From positions 1-49,266 of the forward strand of contig CADCKR010000006.1 in NCBI GenBank assembly GCA_902802105.1: 49,266 bases of DNA. The letters run 5' to 3'. The notes beneath the pieces were generated by a model. The model was not told the DNA's origin. It saw only the letters and a list, made by a program, of their open reading frames with translations, and ran no database searches. This document shows, piece by piece, positions 15,715-24,156 of the stretch; positions within the stretch are counted from its first letter, which is position 1, and each line of letters opens with the position of its first letter. Both the position numbers and the translations under genes were made by a program. The DNA comes from an uncultured Ruminococcus sp. (GTDB lineage: Bacteria; Bacillota; Clostridia; Oscillospirales; Acutalibacteraceae).

Positions 15715-16221
15715 TCATAATAAAAGTGATGCTGTAAGGACGCCGCAAAATGTACCGACTGTACGGTACAGGCGGCTTTTTGTTTTCAGCTCCTGAGAAA
15801 GCTCGTCATAGCGGCGGGACGCATTGACCTTGTGAAGTTCAAGCTTTGAAAGCTCTCCGCTTATGTTGCTCGTGCCGAAGCTCTCGCCGAATGAACACAG
15901 CAGCTCACGGTCATCCTTATCCGGAACAAAGCGCCCGGCCGCACTGCACCATGCGCTTTCAAACGAACTGCCCTCACGCAGCTGCCGCAGCGCTTCATCA
16001 ATTATCGGGCGCATCAGCGCAAGTCCCTTTATGCCTTCAAGCAGCGAAGCAGCCTCCTCTGCCGTGTAGCCAATTACCGACTGCGCCTGAGTAAGGAAGC
16101 GCAGATATTCACCCATGAGCAATACCCGCCGCTTATATGAACGGCTCATTGCATAGCCGGAAAGCGTACCGCACAGCGCTAACAGCAGGCATCCCAGAAC
16201 ACGCATTATTTCAGTATTCAT
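15715..16221 (-). CDS. spoIIIAB: Stage III sporulation protein AB
   Basis: This protein of 168 residues has an N-terminal membrane segment and a C-terminal hydrophobic tail (TVGTFCGVLTASLLL). Between them lies a helical domain reminiscent of type II secretion GspF proteins. It contains the family's CSFGESFGTSN motif. Its ATG overlaps the spoIIIAA stop (ATGA). Confidence 0.94.
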   Translation of the reverse strand: MNTEIMRVLGCLLLALCGTLSGYAMSRSYKRRVLLMGEYLRFLTQAQSVIGYTAEEAASLLEGIKGLALMRPIIDEALRQLREGSSFESAWCSAAGRFVPDKDDRELLCSFGESFGTSNISGELSKLELHKVNASRRYDELSQELKTKSRLYRTVGTFCGVLTASLLL

Positions 16222-17165
16222 AGGCTCTCCTTTTCAAGATCAACAAGCTCCTTTATCCGGCACGGATGGTCGGATGAGTCAAGCATGACCACAAAACGAA
16301 AAGCGCCGCAGCTTTTCAGTTCATCCGCAAAGCTCCTGCGGCAAAGCTCATTGTATGAACCCGCGTGTACAGAAGCGATGATCATTGCTCCGGCGTTGAA
16401 GCCGCGTGATGCGCTGCGCAGATCGTCAATATCTCCTATTTCGTCACAAATTATCACCTGCGGAGAGAGCGCCCTTATTGCCTGCAATATGCCCTCGCCT
16501 TTCGGGTAGCCGTTCAGAATATCGCACAAACCAAGGTCATTTGCCGGCGCGCCGTGAAAGCTGCCGGACATTTCTCCTCTTTCGTCTATCACGGCCGTGC
16601 GCATTATACGGCAGCCGATGCCAAGCGACAGGCAGCGGGCAAGGTCACGCAAAAGTGTTGTTTTTCCGCTCGAAGGCGACCCGGCAATAAGTATTCCGCC
16701 GCCAAACGGATAGAGCCGTGAGATAAGCTCCTTTGAAACGTCCTTTATCTGGCGGGATATCCTGATATTCAGTGATGAAATATCATTTACAGCGGTTATT
16801 CTGCCGTCTGTACATACCGCAGTGCCGCACAGTCCCACCCGGTGACCGCCTCTTACGGTAATGAAGCCGTGTTTTATGTCATTTTCGCAGCTATATACGG
16901 AATAACCACACAAGCGCCTGAACGTATCATATATTTGCCGCTGAGTTACTATACACGCCTTGTCGCTCAGGGAATAAAGCACTCTGCCGCCGTTGTCAAG
17001 AAACAGTGTAGAGCTGCCGTCCGTCAGGGTTATCGGTCTGTTCAGCCGCAGTCTTATTTCCTGAACGGTCGCGCGTTTACCTTCCGGCAATGCCCTGACT
17101 ATGCCCTGCAAATCATCGCAGAGTATATCAGCGGCGCTGTTGAAGCTGTCTGTAATTTCGTTCAT
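16218..17165 (-). CDS. spoIIIAA: Stage III sporulation protein AA (secretion-type ATPase)
   Basis: This protein of 315 residues is the cytoplasmic ATPase of the SpoIIIA complex, related to type II/IV secretion ATPases. It has Walker A GSPSSGKTTLLRD (about 166-178), Walker B QVIICDEIGD (about 234-243) and the family's QEIRLRLNRPI and GGHRVGLCG motifs. It is first in the eight-gene operon AA-AH. I start at MNEITDSF, 9 bases after AAAGGA, because the ATG three codons earlier abuts that site. Confidence 0.95.
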   Translation of the reverse strand: MNEITDSFNSAADILCDDLQGIVRALPEGKRATVQEIRLRLNRPITLTDGSSTLFLDNGGRVLYSLSDKACIVTQRQIYDTFRRLCGYSVYSCENDIKHGFITVRGGHRVGLCGTAVCTDGRITAVNDISSLNIRISRQIKDVSKELISRLYPFGGGILIAGSPSSGKTTLLRDLARCLSLGIGCRIMRTAVIDERGEMSGSFHGAPANDLGLCDILNGYPKGEGILQAIRALSPQVIICDEIGDIDDLRSASRGFNAGAMIIASVHAGSYNELCRRSFADELKSCGAFRFVVMLDSSDHPCRIKELVDLEKESL

Positions 17166-17193
17166 CCGTACCATTCCTTTCGATAGCCTTCCT

Positions 17194-17223
17194 TTGGTAT
17201 TTGTCTGTTATCAAATAATATTT
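17194..17223 (-). promoter_or_regulatory. Possible sigma-E promoter of the spoIIIA operon
   Basis: AAATATT (17223-17217) and AATACCAA (17201-17194) are 15 nt apart. They resemble the sigma-E boxes KMATATT and CATACANT with mismatches. Sigma-E control of spoIIIA is established in Bacillus. The match here is moderate and untested. Confidence 0.4.
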
Positions 17224-17275
17224 CACATCCGCCCCGTTTATGCCAACAGTCGTAAATCCACTTTCAAAATTTTCC

Positions 17276-17600
17276 TGCCCCACCGGCGCCGGCGAGCCGC
17301 CGGTGCCGTGTCCGCTCCGCTCGTTTACACTCGCTTTGTTCTGCTCATTCTTTAGTCATCCCCGTAGAAGCAGGTGCATCAGCGTCTTTTGACGAAACTT
17401 CTTTAGCAGACGCTGATTTACTTGCCGCGGCGGCACGGACTACAGTATGTGTTGAACAAGAAGCGAATTGGGAGCGGCAGCTTGCCGCCCGTAGAAGCAG
17501 GTGCATCAGCGGTGCTTTGCAAAAACTCCTTTTACAGACGCTAATTTACTTGCCGCCCGTAGAAGCTGGTTACTTTTAACTTTTCACTATCCACTATTCA
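17276..17600. repeat. Composite family A repeat block
   Basis: The gap between spoIIIAA and the next gene (17224-17636) holds no gene, only stacked repeats. First comes the GAGCCGCCGG...CCGCTCCGCTCG long form with CTTCTTTAGCAGACGCTGAT. A second copy at about 17460-17560 has GGCAGCTTGCCG and CTTTTACAGACGCTAAT. A short AATAG-type stretch (TTTTCACTATCCACTATTC) lies at about 17579-17603. The order is the reverse complement of 8.0-8.3 kb. Confidence 0.88.
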
Positions 17601-17636
17601 CTATTTTGAGTTCCAAGCTTGAAAGTCACCGGCTGA

Positions 17637-17665
17637 TTGACACATGACAGCTTTGATGATATAAT
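17637..17665 (+). promoter_or_regulatory. Consensus sigma-A promoter
   Basis: Perfect TTGACA (17637-17642) and TATAAT (17660-17665) boxes are separated by 17 nt. They drive the plus-strand operon of the unknown 120-residue protein, TtcA-like enzyme and EamA transporter. The start of transcription should fall near 17672, leaving a leader of about 27 bases. Confidence 0.9.
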
Positions 17666-17698
17666 ACGCTTGTTGAAAAATATATGAACTGACGAGAA

Positions 17699-18061
17699 GT
17701 GAAAAACGTGGAGCAATATAACGAAGATGATATAAAAGATGTAGAGGAACGTGTGCAAAAAATCAGAGACAAGGCGCTGAAGCTTGCACAGCAAACAAAT
17801 CCGGATATCACATTTGTTGTAGATAACCGCACTATCTCAGATTACAGCTACAAGCAGTGGGATTATCCGGGCGTGTGGTACACGGGATTCACACTGCCTG
17901 AGGGATTCCGGAACGAAGCTCAGCTCGTGCAGCGCATCGCCGCCGATACGATAGATTTTTTCGATGATAAAAAAAAGAAAAAAGTCTCCGACAATGCAGC
18001 GGGCAGGATCGGAAACATGATAGCGAGCACTATAGACAGATTTTTTCGGAAATTCTTCTGA
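17699..18061 (+). CDS. Small soluble protein of unknown function
   Basis: I do not recognise this protein of 120 residues. The likely start is GTG at 17699; a second GTG three codons on, 7 bases after GAGAAGTG, is possible. It has no signal peptide or membrane segment. A charged helix (DVEERVQKIRDKALKLAQQ) leads into TFVVDNRTISDYSYKQWDYP and an IADDT-like acidic helix. The C-terminus is basic and aromatic (DRFFRKFF). It sits behind a perfect promoter, so it is probably well expressed. A hairpin (18061-18084) separates it from the TtcA-like gene. Confidence 0.7.
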   Translation: MKNVEQYNEDDIKDVEERVQKIRDKALKLAQQTNPDITFVVDNRTISDYSYKQWDYPGVWYTGFTLPEGFRNEAQLVQRIAADTIDFFDDKKKKKVSDNAAGRIGNMIASTIDRFFRKFF

Positions 18062-18084
18062 GAGCCTGTTTAAAAAAAGGCTCT
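18061..18084 (+). terminator. Weak hairpin between unknown gene and TtcA-like gene
   Basis: AGAGCC (18061-18066) pairs with GGCTCT (18079-18084) around a 12-nt A-rich loop, with no T-run after it. It may act as an attenuator or processing site rather than a full terminator. Confidence 0.3.
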
Positions 18085-18103
18085 GAAAAGGACAGTGAAC
18101 TGT

Positions 18104-18955
18104 ATGGAAAATTACAATGCAGCGGAGCACAGCATAATCACAAAATATAAAAAAACGCTTTTTCATAAATTTATCGGCGCAGTTAAGGATTACCGTCTTA
18201 TCAGCCGCGGCGACAGGATCGCAGTGTGCATTTCCGGCGGCAAGGACTCGATGCTGCTTGCAAAGCTGATGCAGGAGCTTTCACGTCACGGCGACTATCC
18301 CTTTGACATGGAATTTATCGTAATGGACCCCGGATATACTCCCGCAAACCGGCAGAAAATAATACAGAACGCCCGGACACTCGAAATACCGATAAAAATA
18401 TTTGAAACGGATATTTTCAGCTCTGTAGTGAACATTGAAAAAAATCCCTGCTACCTTTGCGCGCGCATGAGGCGCGGACACCTCTACAAGCAGGCGCAGG
18501 AGCTTGGCTGCAACAAGATAGCTCTCGGCCATCACTTTGACGATGTTATCGAAACAATACTCATGGGTATGCTCTACGGCGCACAGGTGCAGACTATGAT
18601 GCCGCGCATAAAAAGCACCAACTTTGAGGGTATGGAGCTGATAAGACCTATGTATTACATCCGTGAGAAGGATATAATCTCGTGGAAAAACTACAACAAG
18701 CTTGACTTTTTGCAGTGCGCGTGCAGGTTTACGGAGCAGAACGCACGATCCGACGGCACAGGCACCTCAAAGCGGCAGGAGATAAAGCAGCTCATCCGTG
18801 AGCTGAAAAAGGTGAATCCGCAGGTGGAGATGAACATTTTCCGCAGTGTGGAGCGCGTCAACCTGAGCACTGTTATCGGATATTATTTTGAGGGCGAAGA
18901 GCATAATTTTCTTGAGAGGTTCGGCAATGACAGACAAAACGAAGAGCAGCATTAA
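18104..18955 (+). CDS. TtcA-like PP-loop ATPase (tRNA thiolation family)
   Basis: This PP-loop enzyme has 283 residues. SGGKDSMLLAKL (about 47-58) is the ATP pyrophosphatase loop, CYLCARMRRGHLY (about 120-132) is the CxxC motif of the TtcA/TtuA group, and GHHFDDVIET follows. TtcA installs 2-thiocytidine at tRNA position 32 using an Fe-S cluster. Here the second cysteine pair is CAC rather than CxxC, so the exact substrate is uncertain. ATG at 18104 (11 bases after AGGA) is preferred; GTG at 18095 is too close to the ribosome site. It overlaps the next gene by 29 bases. Confidence 0.8.
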   Translation: MENYNAAEHSIITKYKKTLFHKFIGAVKDYRLISRGDRIAVCISGGKDSMLLAKLMQELSRHGDYPFDMEFIVMDPGYTPANRQKIIQNARTLEIPIKIFETDIFSSVVNIEKNPCYLCARMRRGHLYKQAQELGCNKIALGHHFDDVIETILMGMLYGAQVQTMMPRIKSTNFEGMELIRPMYYIREKDIISWKNYNKLDFLQCACRFTEQNARSDGTGTSKRQEIKQLIRELKKVNPQVEMNIFRSVERVNLSTVIGYYFEGEEHNFLERFGNDRQNEEQH

Positions 18956-19877
18956 AAGCAGCACTCCCTTTGTGGCTGCTATATCCGTTTTATGCACCCT
19001 GATGTGGGGCTCGGCTTTCCCGTGCATAAAGTCCGGATATCAGATGTTCCGCATTGAAAGTGAGGATATCCCCTCAAAGCTGATATTTGCCGGAGCGCGC
19101 TTTCTTTTGGCAGGCATTATTGTTTTTGCCGTGGGCATAATCAAAGAGCGCAGTAAAATGCTGCTGCGCAAAAAAGACATCATACCGGTTTCGGTTCTCG
19201 GATTTTTTCAGACCTATATGCAGTATCTTCTGCTGTATATCGGGCTTGTGCGTGTAAGCGGAACGAAATCGGCCGTGCTCACCTCGGTCTCTACCTTTGC
19301 ATCGCTGATAATATCGGCGCTGGTATTTAAAAGCGACAGACTGACAGCAAAAAAAATACTCGGCTGCTGTATAGGGCTTGCGGGCATTATAATAATGAAT
19401 CTCGGCGGCAATACGCTCGGCGGGTTCATTCTTGCAGGCGACGGACTTGTAATACTTTCAAACATCTCAGGAGCCGCAGGAAACGTAATAAGCAAAAAGA
19501 TATCCTCCGGCAGAAGTCCGGTGCAGATATCCGCATGGCAGCTCATTTTCGGCGGAGCTGCTCTTACCCTGACAGGCCTGCTCTGCGGCGGAAGGCTTAT
19601 CTTCTATGAGGCCGGCTGCTTCTGGCTGCTGATCTATCTTGCGGCAATGGCAGGAACAGCTTTCATGCTGTGGACAATGCTTCTGTTCCACAATGACGTC
19701 AGCCGTGTAGCGGTTTACAATCTGCTAATACCTGTTTTCGGCGCCATGTGGTCAGCTGTATTTCTTGGCGAGAACATCTTTACGGCAGCAAACCTCATCT
19801 CCCTTGCGATGGTTTGCTCAGGAATATTCATTGTAAATTTTAAGAAACCACTGAATAAATCACGTCCTACGGACTGA
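18927..19877 (+). CDS. EamA/DMT-family transporter
   Basis: This integral membrane protein of 316 residues has about ten hydrophobic segments in two EamA halves. LMWGSAFPCIKSGYQMF near the N-terminus is the typical opening, and the second half begins near ISGAAGNVISKKISSG. The family exports amino acids, metabolites or nucleotide sugars; the cargo is unknown. I start at MTDKTKSS, 7 bases after AGAGG, inside the 3' end of the TtcA-like gene. Confidence 0.9.
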   Translation: MTDKTKSSIKSSTPFVAAISVLCTLMWGSAFPCIKSGYQMFRIESEDIPSKLIFAGARFLLAGIIVFAVGIIKERSKMLLRKKDIIPVSVLGFFQTYMQYLLLYIGLVRVSGTKSAVLTSVSTFASLIISALVFKSDRLTAKKILGCCIGLAGIIIMNLGGNTLGGFILAGDGLVILSNISGAAGNVISKKISSGRSPVQISAWQLIFGGAALTLTGLLCGGRLIFYEAGCFWLLIYLAAMAGTAFMLWTMLLFHNDVSRVAVYNLLIPVFGAMWSAVFLGENIFTAANLISLAMVCSGIFIVNFKKPLNKSRPTD

Positions 19878-19930
19878 GTACTCATCTTCCTTCGGGCACA
19901 GCAGATGTGGTGCTAAGCCGTTAGGCGGTC

Positions 19931-19950
19931 TTTGTGCGGTGTTGCCTTAA
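19931..19950. repeat. Solitary 20-nt copy of a hairpin arm
   Basis: TTTGTGCGGTGTTGCCTTAA is identical to 12019-12038, the right arm of the perfect hairpin there. No complementary left arm is visible here. Confidence 0.85.
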
Positions 19951-19978
19951 TCAGTGCTTCCTTAAATACAGCAAAAAA

Positions 19979-20013
19979 ACCGGCCGGCAGATCACTGTGA
20001 TCTGTCAGCCGGT
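19979..20013. terminator. Bidirectional terminator between EamA gene and clpX
   Basis: ACCGGCCGGCAGATCAC pairs with the following TGATCTGTCAGCCGGT with one bulge. T-runs lie on both sides (seven T on the minus strand, TTTTTATTT on the plus strand), so it can end both convergent operons. Confidence 0.88.
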
Positions 20014-20024
20014 CATATTTTTAT

Positions 20025-21329
20025 TTATCTTTTAGACTTCTTCCTGGGCTGAGCCCTGCGGTTGCCGGTATATTTCTTTATCCTCTTGGAATCCGATCTT
20101 TCAAGCACGGGATCGGTACCGTCTCTTACGGTCTCGGCTTTTATAATGATCTTTACCACACTCTCGTCTGAGGGTATCTCATACATCAGCTTTTTCAGGG
20201 TCTCTTCCATGATCGAGCGCAGACCTCTTGCGCCGGTGCGTCTGTCTATGGCCTTCTTTGCGATCTCAAGCAGAGCATCGTCCTCAAATACAAGCTCCAC
20301 TCCGTCCATATCAAACAGCTTTGTGTACTGCTTCAGAAGTGAGTCCTTCGGCTCTTTAAGTATGCGCACAAGAGATCCCTCGTCAAGACCGTCGAGAGCC
20401 GTTATGACAGGAAGTCTGCCCACGAGCTCAGGTATAAGTCCGAACTTTACAAGATCCTGCGGTATTACGTCGGACATCCAGCTTGTTGTGTCAAGCTCCT
20501 TCTTTGTCTTTATATCAGCGTTGAAGCCCAGCACGGATGAACCCATGCGCTTCTCAACGGTCTTTTCAAGCCCGTCGAACGCGCCGCCGCATATAAACAG
20601 GATATTCGATGTATCTATCTGTATGAAATCCTGCTGAGGATGCTTTCTGCCGCCCTGCGGCGGAACATTTGAAACAGTGCCCTCCAGTATTTTCAGAAGA
20701 GCCTGCTGCACACCCTCTCCGCTTACATCCCTTGTGATAGAAGGGTTCTCTGATTTGCGGGCGATCTTGTCTATCTCGTCAACGTAGATGATGCCCTTCT
20801 CAGCTCTCGGAACATCGAAATCAGCAGCCTGTATAAGACGCAGGAGTATATTTTCAACATCCTCACCCACATAGCCGGCTTCTGTAAGAGTAGTCGCGTC
20901 AGCTATTGCAAAGGGTACGTCAAGAATACGTGCAAGTGTCTGAGCAAGCAGGGTCTTGCCCACACCGGAAGGGCCTAAAAGCAGAACATTGCTTTTGTTA
21001 AGCGCAACATCGCTGCTTTCAATGCTGTTTATCCTCTTGTAATGATTATATACAGATACCGCAAGCGCTATCTTGGCTTCTTCCTGCCCTATAACGTATT
21101 CATCCAGCTTTGCCTTTATTTCCATAGGCTTCGGCAGATCATCCACATCTGCCGGCATCTCGTTCACGCTGCGCAGATCAGGATCATTCATAAGAATAGA
21201 CATACACAGCTTTACACACTCGTCACAGATATATGCACTCGGGCCGGATATCATCTTGCCTACTGCATCCTGCGGTCTTCCGCAGAATGAGCAGTACATA
21301 TTCTTTTTGGATTCGTCCTTGTTTGCCAT
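20025..21329 (-). CDS. clpX: ATP-dependent Clp protease ATP-binding subunit ClpX
   Basis: This protein of 434 residues is the AAA+ unfoldase that feeds substrates, including ssrA-tagged ones, to ClpP. The N-terminal zinc domain is CSFCGRPQ (13-20) with CDECVKLC. Walker [15 protein letters not shown] lies near residue 117, Walker [12 protein letters not shown] near 182, the pore loop GYVGED near 153, and the ClpP-binding loop is ILGF-like (SVLGFNAD). AAGGAG precedes the ATG. It is the last gene of tig-clpP-clpX. Confidence 0.98.
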   Translation of the reverse strand: MANKDESKKNMYCSFCGRPQDAVGKMISGPSAYICDECVKLCMSILMNDPDLRSVNEMPADVDDLPKPMEIKAKLDEYVIGQEEAKIALAVSVYNHYKRINSIESSDVALNKSNVLLLGPSGVGKTLLAQTLARILDVPFAIADATTLTEAGYVGEDVENILLRLIQAADFDVPRAEKGIIYVDEIDKIARKSENPSITRDVSGEGVQQALLKILEGTVSNVPPQGGRKHPQQDFIQIDTSNILFICGGAFDGLEKTVEKRMGSSVLGFNADIKTKKELDTTSWMSDVIPQDLVKFGLIPELVGRLPVITALDGLDEGSLVRILKEPKDSLLKQYTKLFDMDGVELVFEDDALLEIAKKAIDRRTGARGLRSIMEETLKKLMYEIPSDESVVKIIIKAETVRDGTDPVLERSDSKRIKKYTGNRRAQPRKKSKR

Positions 21330-21341
21330 TTGTGCAACTCC

Positions 21342-21923
21342 TTATCGATGTGTGATCACTTTGTCTATAAGACCATATTCCAACGCCTGCTGAGCAGTCA
21401 TAAAGTTATCACGTTCTGTATCTCTTGCGATCACCTCGATCGGCTGACCGGTGTTGGCTGCAAGAATAGCGTTGAGCTTTTTCTTTGTCTGAATGATGTG
21501 ATCGGCATGGATCATGATATCGGTTGCCTGACCCTGTGCGCCGCCGCTGGGCTGATGGATCATAATATCACTGTTCGGCAGTGCAAAGCGCTTGCCCTTT
21601 GTGCCTGCCGAAAGCAGGAAGGCGCCCATGCTTGCTGCCATGCCCATGCAGATAGTTGAAACGTCACACTTGATGTACTGCATAGTATCATAGATAGCCA
21701 TGCCGTCAGTCACCGAGCCGCCGGGGCTGTTGATGTAAAGGCTGATATCCTTTGTTGCGTCCTGACCCTCAAGATAGAGCAGCTGTGCTACAACAAGGCT
21801 CGCCGTTACATTGTTTACTTCCTCTGTGAGCATTATGATCCTGTCGTTGAGCAGTCTTGAATAGATATCATAAGAACGCTCGCCTCTGTTAGTTTGTTCA
21901 ATGACATAAGGTATTGTTGCCAT
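21342..21923 (-). CDS. clpP: ATP-dependent Clp protease proteolytic subunit ClpP
   Basis: This serine protease subunit of 193 residues has catalytic Ser in [14 protein letters not shown], His in [12 protein letters not shown] and Asp in [11 protein letters not shown]. The start [10 protein letters not shown] lies 7 bases after GGAGG; the frame stays open about 30 codons further upstream but without a ribosome site. Thirteen-base spacing to clpX and the tig gene upstream indicate one operon. Confidence 0.98.
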   Translation of the reverse strand: MATIPYVIEQTNRGERSYDIYSRLLNDRIIMLTEEVNNVTASLVVAQLLYLEGQDATKDISLYINSPGGSVTDGMAIYDTMQYIKCDVSTICMGMAASMGAFLLSAGTKGKRFALPNSDIMIHQPSGGAQGQATDIMIHADHIIQTKKKLNAILAANTGQPIEVIARDTERDNFMTAQQALEYGLIDKVITHR

Positions 21924-22016
21924 TAAGATACCTCCGTTTCGTCTGTGCAGATTATTGACACAGATCGGTTTCTTTATGCAAGACGACCCCGAAAGAAATT
22001 CGGGATCGCTGATCAA

Positions 22017-23303
22017 TTATTCTTCTGAAGCAGATGCATTATCCTTGACAAACTCCAGTGCCTTTTCTACTGCAATGTCGTCTGCAAGGTCCTTGGCTGA
22101 AAATGCTGCCTTTACTCTTGATATATCGACCTTGTATTTTTCTGCCATCTCCTGGAACTTGTTCTCAACATCCTCCTCTGAGGGTCTGAGGCCTTCAAGC
22201 TCTGCTATCTTTTTGAGTGCAAGTCTTACCTTTACCTGAGATACTGCTCTGTCATAATATGTGTCGTGGAGCTTCTCGTCTGTAAGGCCTGTATACTGCA
22301 TATATGTCGGAAGGTCGATGCCCTGTGATTTGAGTCTCATCTCGAACTCGTCTACAAGGTAATCCACCTGGTTCTCATACATAGCCTCAGGGATCTCAGC
22401 CTGGAGCAGCTCACGGAGCTTGTCGGCTACCTGACGCTCCTTGTCGTCATCAGCAGCGCTCTTTCTTGCCTCGGCAAGCTTCTCCCTGACGTCTGCCTTA
22501 TATGCGTCAACATTGTCGAACTCACTGATATCCTTGACGAAATCATCATCAAATTCAGGAAGCTCCTTTACCTTCAGCTCATTGATCTTTACCTCGAACT
22601 GTACGGGCTGACCCTTAAGGCTCTCCTCCGGATAATCCTCCGGGAAAGCAACGTCTATTGTGAACTCGTCGCCTGTCTTGTGGCCGACGACCTGATCCTC
22701 AAAGCCGGGAATAAATGCGCCGCTGCCGAGTGTAAGGCTGTAGTTCTCTGCTGTGCCGCCCTCAAATGCAACGCCGTCTTTGAGACCCTTGAAGTCGATA
22801 ACAGCGATATCGCCGTTTGCAGCCTCTCTGTCCTCAACAGTAACGGTACGGCTGTTTCTGTCGCGCACCTTGTCGATCTCCTTGCTGATATCCTCGTCTG
22901 TTATTTCAAGAGACATGGGCTTGTAGGAGATGCCCTTGTAGTTCTCGACAGTGACCTCAGGCTCGACCGTGATCACAGCTTTGAGAGTTACGCCGTCAGG
23001 ACCTGCCTTCTCAACATCAAGGTCGATCTTGTCCTTGACGATATTAAGGCCTGCTTCCTCAGCGGCATCAGCTATAGCCTGGGGATAGATATCCTTGAGT
23101 GCGTCCTCATAGAAAACGCCTGAGCCGTACTCTCTCTCGATGATCGAGCGCGGAGCCTTGCCCTTTCTGAATCCGCGGATGTTGATGTTCTTTACCTGCT
23201 TTTTATAGACAGCGTTTACAGCCTTCATAAAGGTCTCGCCGTCGATCTCGATGACGAGCTCGTAGCGGTTGGTTTCAACACTGTTTGATGATATGAGTTT
23301 CAT
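22017..23303 (-). CDS. tig: Trigger factor
   Basis: This ribosome-bound chaperone and prolyl isomerase has 428 residues. The ribosome-binding motif GFRKGKAPRSIIE lies near residue 43. An FKBP domain (GDIAVIDFKG to PVQFEVKINELK) spans about 158-245, and a helical C-terminal chaperone domain follows. The start MKLISSNSV is 9 bases after GGAGG. It leads the tig-clpP-clpX operon. Confidence 0.97.
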   Translation of the reverse strand: MKLISSNSVETNRYELVIEIDGETFMKAVNAVYKKQVKNINIRGFRKGKAPRSIIEREYGSGVFYEDALKDIYPQAIADAAEEAGLNIVKDKIDLDVEKAGPDGVTLKAVITVEPEVTVENYKGISYKPMSLEITDEDISKEIDKVRDRNSRTVTVEDREAANGDIAVIDFKGLKDGVAFEGGTAENYSLTLGSGAFIPGFEDQVVGHKTGDEFTIDVAFPEDYPEESLKGQPVQFEVKINELKVKELPEFDDDFVKDISEFDNVDAYKADVREKLAEARKSAADDDKERQVADKLRELLQAEIPEAMYENQVDYLVDEFEMRLKSQGIDLPTYMQYTGLTDEKLHDTYYDRAVSQVKVRLALKKIAELEGLRPSEEDVENKFQEMAEKYKVDISRVKAAFSAKDLADDIAVEKALEFVKDNASASEE

Positions 23304-23341
23304 TTTGTTCTTCCTCCATTTAAAACTGAAAATCAATAGCT

Positions 23342-23370
23342 ATTATAACACATAATTGTCAGATTATCAA
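23342..23370 (-). promoter_or_regulatory. Sigma-A promoter of tig-clpP-clpX
   Basis: TTGATA (23370-23365) and TATAAT (23347-23342) are 17 nt apart, about 40 bases before the tig ATG. No CtsR or CIRCE operator is visible between them and the gene. Confidence 0.8.
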
Positions 23371-23456
23371 GTTTTACAGACCTTTTTTCTTTACAAATTC
23401 CCTGTTTTTTTCATGCGTCCCCGGCATGATGCACATTTTTTTGTGCGCCGAAGCCG

Positions 23457-24146
23457 TCAATTTATCGCCAAAGGCATAAATCCCAGAAAATCGCAGGCTA
23501 TCAGTCGGAAGCTTATGCCGTACTTTTCGCCTATGAAGGCGCGCTTTGCAGCATTGCCGCCGTGTATGTGGCCATAGAAGCATTTTTTAATATTATACTC
23601 CCTGAGCACATCAAGTATCTCACTGCACTCCATATTATTGTATACAGGCGGATAATGCAAAAACACCACCGGGTCATAGCCGTCCCTGACAGCCGGCTCA
23701 ATGCTCATGCGAAGTCTGCCGACCTCTCTTTTCAGGATGAGCATATCAGCATCCGTTTCGGCGTCATAGAACCAGCCGCGTGAACCGCAAAGCGCAGTAC
23801 CGCCGCATACATAATAATTATTATGAAGTATCGACATGGTGTCAAAGCCCTTTTCGTGAAGGTACTTGTCCATTTTGGACTTGGTAGTCCACCAGTAGTC
23901 GTGGTTGCCCTTCATTATTATCTTCCTGCCGCTTAGCGCGTTGATAAAGCGGAAATCCGCCTCTGTATCCTGGAGCTTCATAGCCCATGATATATCGCCG
24001 GCTATGACTACCGTGTCATCATCCGTAATGAGCCTCTGCCAGTTCTGCCGTATACGCTCAGTGTAGTTCTGCCATCCCCCGAAAACATCCATAGGCTTAT
24101 CAGTTCCAAAGGAAAGGTGAAGGTCTGCTATTGCATAAACTGCCAT
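23457..24146 (-). CDS. Calcineurin-like metallophosphoesterase
   Basis: This protein of 229 residues has all metal-binding motifs in order: DLHLS (8-12), GDISW (about 50-54), GNHDYWW (about 79-85), and YGHIHGG (about 197-203). The family hydrolyses phosphodiesters or phosphoproteins through a dinuclear metal site; the substrate is unknown. GAGG precedes the ATG. It follows thrC by 10 bases and so is probably co-transcribed with it. Confidence 0.92.
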   Translation of the reverse strand: MAVYAIADLHLSFGTDKPMDVFGGWQNYTERIRQNWQRLITDDDTVVIAGDISWAMKLQDTEADFRFINALSGRKIIMKGNHDYWWTTKSKMDKYLHEKGFDTMSILHNNYYVCGGTALCGSRGWFYDAETDADMLILKREVGRLRMSIEPAVRDGYDPVVFLHYPPVYNNMECSEILDVLREYNIKKCFYGHIHGGNAAKRAFIGEKYGISFRLIACDFLGFMPLAIN

Positions 24147-24156
24147 TTGCCCGTCC

